Below, piece after piece: positions 16,660 to 23,600 of a stretch of 34,747 nucleotides of DNA; within the stretch, counting starts at the first letter, position 1, and each line of letters starts with the position of its first letter. The DNA is from Myxococcota bacterium (GTDB lineage: Bacteria > Myxococcota_A > UBA9042 > DTJE01), in NCBI GenBank assembly GCA_029975745.1, contig JARKOL010000371.1:1-34747 (forward strand). Reading direction: 5' to 3'. Made by a program: the position numbers and the translations under genes. The notes beneath the pieces were generated by a model. The model worked only from the letters and a program-made list of their open reading frames with translations. It was not told the origin of the DNA and ran no database searches.

Positions 16660-17178
16660 ATGAAACTGCTCAGCGGGAAAGTCCCCGCATTGGCCCACGA
16701 CCTGGTGGAAGCCCTCCGCTCGGCCGAGCTGATCGAGGTTCTGGACGACGAGATCTCCGAGGTCGAGATGGACGTGGAGTCGGTGCTCCGCGAATACATC
16801 CGTTCGGACAAGGAAGTCACGGATCGCGCGCGCGACGTCATCGCGACCCAGAAGCGAGACTACAGCGAACTGAACAAGATCAAGTCGCAGATCGCCCGCG
16901 AGCGGGGCTTCGGCATCGGCGAGACCATGCCCGAGTACCTGACCGCCCAGCTGATCGAGGCCCTGCTGCACAGCCGCCACGTCGAGGAAGTCTTCGGCAT
17001 GGACAACGAACTGGTCGTCGCGATCACCCCCGTGCTCCGCAAGCACCTGGGCGCCGACGAGGAACTGGACGCCGAGGTCAAGCGGCGGATCAAGAACTTC
17101 CAGGAAGGGACGGTGGCGTTCGACGTGCAGTATCGGAAGGTGCAGGAGGAACTGCGACGGACGCGTCGTCTGGACTGA
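16660..17178 (+). CDS. DUF507 family protein
   Basis: 172 residues. ATG follows GGGAGGGTGCG. The sequence begins MKLLSGKVPALAHDLVEAL and falls into two similar halves (about 1-85 and 86-172), each helical and rich in Glu, Asp and Lys/Arg, as in the uncharacterised DUF507 family found in deltaproteobacteria and some other phyla. Both halves carry the family's pattern of a lysine-containing start, a hydrophobic helix and a charged amphipathic helix with an ELIEV or HVEEV-like segment. No signal peptide, so cytoplasmic. The reading frame is open upstream into the yqeY promoter region, but those codons look non-coding. Function is unknown for the family. Confidence 0.85.
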   Translation: MKLLSGKVPALAHDLVEALRSAELIEVLDDEISEVEMDVESVLREYIRSDKEVTDRARDVIATQKRDYSELNKIKSQIARERGFGIGETMPEYLTAQLIEALLHSRHVEEVFGMDNELVVAITPVLRKHLGADEELDAEVKRRIKNFQEGTVAFDVQYRKVQEELRRTRRLD

Positions 17179-17207
17179 CCCCGCGCCCAGGTACCGAGTC
17201 GCCCGAC

Positions 17208-17924
17208 CTACTTGCCGCCCTTCATCGTCATCTCGCCGCAAGCGGGGCCGAACGCAACCTCGACGACCGCGCTGCCCGAGCCGATGTTGCCGTAGCCGGA
17301 CACGCTGGTATCGACCTCGACGCGCAGCATGCCGCCGATGGGACAGCCATCCGCAAGCTGGATGCCGCTGTAGCGAATGTCCATGTCGTAGGACACGGAG
17401 CTGATGTCGTACTCGATGCGGAGCGCGCCATCGACCCGGGTGTCGGTCACGGTGATCGCGCCGCGATACCGATAGACGCCGCTGTAGCCGCTGCTGGAGA
17501 ACGTGATCGAGACGTCCATCTCGATCACGTCGCCGCTGACCGTGATGTAGCCGTTGATGTTGCCGCTGCTGAAGTCGCAGTTGTTGTAGGTGACCTTCGT
17601 GCTGGTGACGACCGCGCAATCCCCCATCCGGAAGACCGGCTCGGCGGCCAACAGGCTCGGAAGGCCCGAACCGGACGAGGAATTCCGGGACATCTGCTGG
17701 GACGTCAGGTAGCTGGCACCCGACTGGATCTCGGAGAACTTGCCGAGGGCGTTATCACCCGACAGGTCCATCTTCAGGGCCTGCAGTGCCTGGGTGTCCT
17801 GGACGACCGAGGTCGCCTGCACCTTCTCCTCGGCCGAGGGGGTGAACTCCTTGACGCCGTCGCCACTGCACGCGGCCAGCGCCAGCAACGCCGCGACCAC
17901 CGGAATCGCAATCATGGACTTCAT
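17208..17924 (-). CDS. Small predicted lipoprotein
   Basis: 238 residues. ATG at 17924 follows AGGAG, and the lipobox is ALAAC (Cys19). The mature part is Ser/Thr/Gly-rich and beta-strand-like, with repeated short strands (YITVSGDVIEMDVSITF; YRYRGAITVTDTRV), two Cys near the middle and two toward the end that could pair. I recognise no family. It ends 29 bp from the end of the DUF507 gene (convergent), and no terminator is obvious there. A promoter is at 17978-18006. Probably anchored in the envelope; function is unknown. Confidence 0.8.
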   Translation of the reverse strand: MKSMIAIPVVAALLALAACSGDGVKEFTPSAEEKVQATSVVQDTQALQALKMDLSGDNALGKFSEIQSGASYLTSQQMSRNSSSGSGLPSLLAAEPVFRMGDCAVVTSTKVTYNNCDFSSGNINGYITVSGDVIEMDVSITFSSSGYSGVYRYRGAITVTDTRVDGALRIEYDISSVSYDMDIRYSGIQLADGCPIGGMLRVEVDTSVSGYGNIGSGSAVVEVAFGPACGEMTMKGGK

Positions 17925-17977
17925 GGACTGCTCCTGCGCAGGAATTGGGTCACCCGTCGGTTATCGACGTACCCGGA

Positions 17978-18006
17978 TCATTAGATCTGGGGGAGGATCG
18001 CGTCAA
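17978..18006 (-). promoter_or_regulatory. Probable promoter of the small lipoprotein gene
   Basis: Minus strand TTGACG (18001-18006), a 17-bp spacer, and TAATGA (17978-17983), 54 bp upstream of the ATG at 17924. The -35 is good and the -10 mediocre. Confidence 0.45.
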
Positions 18007-18037
18007 GCCGTGGGTCAAAACCCTTTGAAATCGATGA

Positions 18038-19543
18038 TTAGAAGCGGGTCGAAAGGGCCAGCCCCCCGCCGTCCGGCGCCCAGAAGGGGGCAAGTCGCAC
18101 GTCGCGCCCCGCGGCCTGACCTGCCGAACGACGGTCGGCCTGGTCGTCCACCAGGAACCACACGATCCCGCCGGCAAGCGCCGCCGCCCCGACCCCCAGC
18201 ATGACCGGCCCCACGATGCGCGCGACGTTCGCGTTCCGGGCGGCCTGCTTCCGCTTCTGGAACTGCGGTTCGATGGCCTCGGCGGTCATCACCGACAGGT
18301 CGTAGGGACGGGTCGCGTCGGCGCGATACTTGAAGTACAGCCCCCCCTCCACCGCACCGACCACCAGGGCCGCAACGCCCAGGGACGACAGCACCCAGGC
18401 CCCCGCGTTGCGACGCCAGCCACCCGCCGTCCCGGCCGCCGGCCCGCCATCCCGCAACGCCTGCTGGGCCAGGAGCCGCGCAGCCTCCCGCGAAGCCCCT
18501 GCCGTCGGAGAATCGACGCGGAACCGCCCCAGTTCGACCTGGGACTCGACATCGATCATCGCCAGGACCGCATCGGCGCCCGACTCGCCGGACTCCCGCC
18601 AATGCAGCGCCACGCGCTGGACGCCGACCATCGCGCCCAGACGCGCCGCGAATGCGACGCCCAGCCTCCCGGCCTCGGCGGCATCCTGGAAGACCAGGCC
18701 CAGGTGTTCCCCGTCGTGGACGACCGCATGCTCGAAGGTCATGTCGATGACGGGTGGGGGAACGTCGCCCGTCCCGATCCGCCGGATCAGCCCCTGACGT
18801 TCCCCGCATCGAACCTGGAGGAAATGAGGTCCCGGATACAGGCCGGTCAGCGTGCCCGGCAGCGACGTCGCGATGTCGCGCCCGTCGATGCGGGCCCGAC
18901 ACCCGTCCAAGCGGCCCGAAACCGCCAGCGAAGCAGTCCGCATCCCCGACATCGCCTTGACCGTTCGCGTGAACGCATTCACCAGCGCCGGGTGATAGTC
19001 CCGGGTCGTCACCTGAAGGTCGTCACCGAAGACGCGGACGACCTCCCGCAGCACCGTCAGCGCCCCGTCCTCCTGGCCCGCATCCAGATGCGCCCTCGCC
19101 AGCAGCATCATGGCTCGCAGCCACAGGGTGCGCATCCGAGGCTGGGAGGCGAGGCTCTCGGCGGACGCCTCCAGATCCCGAAGGGCCCGCGCCAGCACCT
19201 CGATGGCGGCCGACGGCTCGGTGTACAACTGCTCCTCGCCCACGCGCACGACGTCCTCGATGGCCGCCAGTCGCTCGGCGGACAGATGGCGCGCCGGAAC
19301 GACCCCCAGTTGGCCCAGCCGGGCCAGCACCATCGATCGGTCCATCAGCGACACGCGGTGGATGTCCCGGAACTCGCGTTCCAGCACCTGGGACCAGTTT
19401 CCGGCCGCCGGGTCCGGATTGCGACCGACCGTCAGTTCCAGGACCGCCAGGGAGGGGGGCGCCGCGACGGTCAGCGCCGGAACCGCGAGGCATGCCGCCA
19501 CGATGGCGACCCGCAGAAGTCGGGCCGGAAGCAATCGAGACAT
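18038..19543 (-). CDS. Exported protein with PEGA-like segment and two C-terminal membrane helices
   Basis: 501 residues. The ATG at 19543 follows GTGGAGG and opens a signal peptide (about 1-28, ending TVAA). The next part, SLAVLELTVGRNPD and the following LEREFRDIHRVSLMDRS, resembles the start of exported proteins that begin with an AVLEL strand. A helical, TPR-like stretch follows (about 85-185), then a short PEGA-like beta segment (about 205-252: ARIDGRDIATSLPGTLTGL, YPGPHFLQVRC). Two hydrophobic helices at about 379-405 and 440-465 flank a basic loop. The last residues form a strand ending in Phe. This architecture is common in myxobacterial envelope proteins of unknown role. Its promoter is unclear and overlaps that of the tRNA. 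Confidence 0.75.
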   Translation of the reverse strand: MSRLLPARLLRVAIVAACLAVPALTVAAPPSLAVLELTVGRNPDPAAGNWSQVLEREFRDIHRVSLMDRSMVLARLGQLGVVPARHLSAERLAAIEDVVRVGEEQLYTEPSAAIEVLARALRDLEASAESLASQPRMRTLWLRAMMLLARAHLDAGQEDGALTVLREVVRVFGDDLQVTTRDYHPALVNAFTRTVKAMSGMRTASLAVSGRLDGCRARIDGRDIATSLPGTLTGLYPGPHFLQVRCGERQGLIRRIGTGDVPPPVIDMTFEHAVVHDGEHLGLVFQDAAEAGRLGVAFAARLGAMVGVQRVALHWRESGESGADAVLAMIDVESQVELGRFRVDSPTAGASREAARLLAQQALRDGGPAAGTAGGWRRNAGAWVLSSLGVAALVVGAVEGGLYFKYRADATRPYDLSVMTAEAIEPQFQKRKQAARNANVARIVGPVMLGVGAAALAGGIVWFLVDDQADRRSAGQAAGRDVRLAPFWAPDGGGLALSTRF

Positions 19544-19558
19544 CCCGGAATCCTCCAC

Positions 19559-19588
19559 TTGACAGCATTCAAGACAATGCAATATATT
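19559..19588 (+). promoter_or_regulatory. Promoter of the tRNA gene
   Basis: TTGACA (19559-19564, perfect -35), an 18-bp spacer, and TATATT (19583-19588), 21 bp before the tRNA. The spacer contains the inverted repeat GCATT-CAAGAC-AATGC (19565-19580). The -10 lies inside the palindrome AATATATT, which may also serve the divergent gene. Confidence 0.6.
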
Positions 19589-19609
19589 CCCCGCGCCTTT
19601 GTCGCTGCC

Positions 19610-19685
19610 GGCGAAGTAGCTCAGACGGTAGAGCAGGCGGCTCATATCCGCCGAGTCGGGGGTTCAAGTCCCTCCTTCGCCACCA
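19610..19685 (+). tRNA. tRNA with CAT anticodon (elongator Met, or Ile2)
   Basis: A full 76-nt cloverleaf: acceptor GGCGAAG/CTTCGCC, D-stem GCTC/GAGC with GGTA in the loop, anticodon stem GGCGG/CCGCC around the loop CTCATAT (anticodon CAT at 19643-19645), T-stem GGGGG/CCCTC with loop TTCAAGT, discriminator A and an encoded CCA (19683-19685). The 1-72 pair is G-C, so it is not a typical initiator. A CAT anticodon can also be lysidine-modified to read AUA; elongator Met and Ile2 cannot be separated with certainty here. Confidence 0.95.
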
Positions 19686-19699
19686 TTCGCAGCCTTCCG

Positions 19700-20305
19700 T
19701 CATGCCTCGTCCCAGCGTCGCCCCAGCATGTCCCGCATCCGGGCCCGGTCCAGTTCGGCCAGGCGCTGCCGAACCTGCCGAAGATCCTCGATCAACACCC
19801 AGTATTTCTCGGCAAGCCCCGGCAGATACCGGCGCCCGATGAACCGCATCGGCATCCGGTAGCGCACCGGGTCGTCCTGCGGAATGGCCAGCCCGTGCCT
19901 GCGCAGCACCTCGCCGACCAGCACCTCGACCGGCTGGAGCGCGCCCCACAGGCGCGGGTGCTCCTCGAACGAGCGCCCCTCCCCCGGTGGACATGCGGTT
20001 CCCGAAAGCCAGAGCGCGTCGTCCGACAAGCCCTCGATCACGCGATCCCGGGCGACGGGGGCGCCGGCCTCGAGTTCCGACTTCATCCGGGCAATCGCGA
20101 CGTCCGGCAAGGCCCCGGCGACATCCGGATCGGCCAGGAACCGACGTCGGGCCTCCACCATCGGGAAGTGCGCCAGATCCTCGACCAGCGCCTGGCGCAC
20201 CTCGGCCGCCAGGCGAAGCACCGACGCGCAAAGACGGGCCTCGTCGGCCAGTGCAGCTTCCCGCTCGCCGAGTCGTTCGCCGTGTCGCTCGCCATCCCGC
20301 TTCAT
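19700..20305 (-). CDS. Conserved-looking protein of unknown function
   Basis: 201 residues. No family recognised. The ATG at 20305 is supported by a promoter whose predicted transcript starts near 20357, although the Shine-Dalgarno (GGGCGGGCG) is weak; further in-frame codons upstream would begin with TTG inside the promoter. The sequence is largely helical and charged, with no signal peptide or membrane segment. It has a basic/acidic N-terminal helix (ERHGERLGEREAAL), a central ALWLSGTACPP, a segment RYRMPMRFIGRRYLPGLAEKYW, and a C-terminal helix LRQVRQRLAELDRARMRDM that could form a coiled coil. It converges on the tRNA gene with a 14-bp gap. Confidence 0.65.
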   Translation of the reverse strand: MKRDGERHGERLGEREAALADEARLCASVLRLAAEVRQALVEDLAHFPMVEARRRFLADPDVAGALPDVAIARMKSELEAGAPVARDRVIEGLSDDALWLSGTACPPGEGRSFEEHPRLWGALQPVEVLVGEVLRRHGLAIPQDDPVRYRMPMRFIGRRYLPGLAEKYWVLIEDLRQVRQRLAELDRARMRDMLGRRWDEA

Positions 20306-20363
20306 GGCCGCACGCCCGCCCGCAACGTCGAAGGCCCCAGAATCACCGGGAACATCCGCTCTC

Positions 20364-20392
20364 TGTCTAGCATGGTTGGACCGCGAAGGCAA
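20364..20392 (-). promoter_or_regulatory. Promoter of the 19700-20305 gene
   Basis: Minus strand TTGCCT (20387-20392), a 17-bp spacer, and TAGACA (20364-20369), 59 bp upstream of the ATG at 20305. Confidence 0.5.
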
Positions 20393-20538
20393 AGACGGGG
20401 CCCCACCCTGCGGTTCGGAACGCGGGGCTCATCGGGGGCTCGGTCCCGAAGAGTTCACCCGCCGGGCCCACGACAAAAAAACTTTCAGAGCAACGCTCTT
20501 TCCCGGTTTTGCCCCTTTCTCTTTGGCTTGAATCCGGG

Positions 20539-20544
20539 TATAAA
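20539..20544 (+). promoter_or_regulatory. Candidate -10 element of the protease operon
   Basis: TATAAA in an otherwise GC-rich stretch, 63 bp upstream of the ATG at 20608. No acceptable -35 lies 16-18 bp upstream (TTTCTC at 17), so an activator or another sigma factor may be needed. Confidence 0.35.
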
Positions 20545-20607
20545 TCGACGGATTTTCGGGCGGGCGCGCCCGGAATGTTCCGCCTTTCGAGGGTTTGGAG
20601 GTTACAG

Positions 20608-23600
20608 ATGAAGGCCCGATGGCACCTTTGGGGACTGGCGCTTGCCCTTGTGGGCATGGCGGCCTGCGCCACGGACGTGGGCACGATTGACCGGACGCAG
20701 AACGACAAGCTCGAGAAGAAGATGTTCGCTGGGCTGTGGTACCTGGCCCAGACGGTCATCGACATCCCGCAGAGCGGTGCGTTCAGCTTCGTCGGCGAGA
20801 CGAACTTAGGCGCGACCGGCAAGGTTGTCTTCGACATCCAGGAAGACAAGCTCATCGTCTACCCGGTTTCGGAGTACATCGAGGACTCCGAGAACAAGTG
20901 GCACGTCGAGCGCCTTCGCAAGTACTGGGACGATGCCTGCCTGACCCGCGAGAGCGAGGATCCGGCGTACAACTGCATCGACGGCAAGGACAACCTGGGA
21001 ACCCCGTCGCGCGTCTGCTGCTACATCGAGCAGTACGTGGGCCAGCCGGTCGCGATCTTCGCGATCCAGTCCCACTTCGACGTGATGCGGCAGTACAACG
21101 CCCAGACCGGCGAGCAGACCAACGTGATCGTCGAGGACACGTCGGACAGGCGCTGGTGGCAGCGCAAGTACATGCGCGTCAACTGGGCACGCAACCAGAT
21201 CAGCGACTACACCTTCATGGCGCGGATGATCGACCAGACCCCGGTCGATTACTACGTCCAGGAGTTCGAGGGCGAGACCGGCAACCCCGACGCCCCGACC
21301 TTCACCTCCAACTATATGGATGTGGTCACCAAGGTCTACGGCCTTCCTACCAGCACGGGCAGCTGCGACATCTACGGCGTTTCTTACGGCGATTGCGCGC
21401 CCGCGATCGTCAAGTTCCGGACGGCCTTCCGCAAGGTCGATCCGGACCAGAACTACGAGCCGCTGCGCTTCCACAACGAATCCGAGCAGTACCTGTTCGG
21501 CTACTTCCTGACCGAGCGCAACGCGTACGACGAGGACTGGGGCCTGACGGAATCCGGCAAGGTGTCCTACATCAACCGCTGGAACCTGTGGGCGAACAGC
21601 TTCGCCGAGCAGGAAGTCGTCGGCCTGGACGGCAAGCCGAAGCCCTGCTTCAAGGACTGGCGGAACACCGGCTGCGACACCCGGAACATCGAAGGGTCCA
21701 AGGAGTTCTGCAAGGCGGACGAGTGGTACACCCACGGTACCTGCGTGCTGCGGACCCCGCTGCCCTACACCGAGCGCGGGCTGCGCCCGGTCGTCTTCAC
21801 CGTGTCGCCCGACCTGCCGGAACTGCTGTGGCCGGCGACGATGCGGATGGCCGACCAGTGGTCCAAGGCGTTCAAGGACACGGTCGCCTGGCTGTACTTC
21901 TGGGAGGAAAAGGGCGAGATCCTTGGCCAGACCCAGGTTCGCGATTGCGAGACCAACGCCGACTGCGCGGGCCACGCGCTGGTCGATGCTACCTTCGAGC
22001 TGGACCGCGTCGATGGCGACAACCTGCCGAAGAACGCCAGCGGTCGCGTGCTGTGGGCCAGCATGGCCAAGACCCTGATCGCGCTTCCGGGCCAGGGCGT
22101 GACGATGCCCGACTGGCGGATGCCCGACGGCATGGCCGCCCGCTGCGCCGTCCGCCTGGTCAACGTGACCGGCAACCAGAACCTGGATCTGACCGTGGCC
22201 GGCGTCCCGGTCATGAGCGACGTGCCCGCCTTGACCGGCGACTCGTTCAACCCGGACTTCCCGGCCCACGCGCTGGTCGATGCCGGCCTGAACGTGACGT
22301 TCGAGGTTCCCGGGATCGGGACCGCCAACGCCGACTGCCCCGCGAACCACGTCGTGACCGTGGTGGCGACGGGCAACGCGGTCTACACCGCCACCACGTC
22401 GAAGGCGGCGGCGACGATCTCGGGCCTGCGCGTCATCAACGCCACCGGGACCGCCCTCGATGTCTCGATCAACGGCGGTCTTCGCTTCGGAAACCTGCAG
22501 CCCGGCGCCAACACCGGCTACATGGAAATCGGCGGCGGCGGCAACGGCACCAACCTGCCGTCCGATTTCATGCCCCAGCGCCTGGTCGCCACGCCCGCCG
22601 GCACCCGCGGCGACCTGACCTGCTACCGCAGCGACCAGATTGCCAAGTGCGTCGGCTACGGCCATTCGCTGTCCGAGCAGGACTGGCAGCGCTTCGAGGA
22701 AATCCAGGCGACGCTGCCCGAGATGTTCGTGCTGTGCCGCAACAGCTACACCCCGAAGAACGACCAGACCGGGGCCCTGAACGACGACCTGTGGCAGTCC
22801 CGGATGTACGCGCCCTGGACCGCGATCAAGAACGCGACCCAGCAGCAGCTCGACGAACTGCCCCTGCTGAACCCCTGCGTCGATCTCCTGTTCGCCGCGG
22901 ACAAGATGACGCCCGCCGAAAAGCTGGCGCAGGCCCAGTCCATGAAGAAGATCGGCGACGCGCGCTACAGCAGCGTCAACTGGGTCAGCGAGGCCCAGTT
23001 CTCGTCGCCGCTGGGCTACGGTCCCAGCTCCGCCGACCCGGATTCCGGCCAGATCTTCTGGGCCACCGCCAACATCTACGGCGCGTTCATGTACTACTAC
23101 GCGAACCTGTATCGCGACCTGTTCGACCTGATCTCGGGCAAGCTGAGCACGTCCGACTACGTGCTGGGCGAAAACGTCCGCGAGTGGGTTGCCGGCAAGG
23201 GCGCCGGCTCCCGCGAGGCCGCCCTGCAGACCGAGACCGTCGATTCCATGATCTCGATGCCCGATACGTCGGCCGAACTGCGGGCCGCGATGCAGTACCA
23301 GGTCGATCCGGCCATCGCCCGGACCGAGATGGGACGCCCGGTCAGCCACATGGACATGATCAACGTCATCCGGGACAAGGGACTGGCGCGCCAGCTCCAG
23401 GGCACGCTTCCGGCTCTTTCGACCGGACGGGGCAAGGCCCGCCTGAATGCCGTCCGCGGCACGACCATCGAGCACCTGCTGCAAAACACCGAGGTGCAAA
23501 TGGCCGCCGACGCCGGGCATGTGCATAGCCACTCGCCGCTCGATTGGGCGACGCTGCAGGACCTGAACCAGAAGGAGCGCGAGCGTCAGCAGTTCCTGTC

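Larger units (their letters stand above)
20306..20607. other. Divergent intergenic region before the giant protease genes
   Basis: About 300 bp without a gene. It carries the minus-strand promoter at 20364-20392, the short inverted repeat AGAGC-AAC-GCTCT after an A7 run (about 20475-20500), and a plus-strand TATAAA at 20539-20544. The ribosome site of the first protease, GGAGG, ends 7-8 nt before its ATG. Nothing else is recognised. Confidence 0.5.

Noticed and set aside
19610-19685. The tRNA gene as an integration site of a mobile element
   Set aside because: No integrase and no repeat of the tRNA 3' end was noticed in the flanks.
20475-20500. A7 run followed by AGAGC-AAC-GCTCT and TTT as a possible bidirectional terminator
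   Set aside because: The stem is only 5 bp with a 3-nt loop, and it lies between divergent genes where no terminator is needed. At most an operator.
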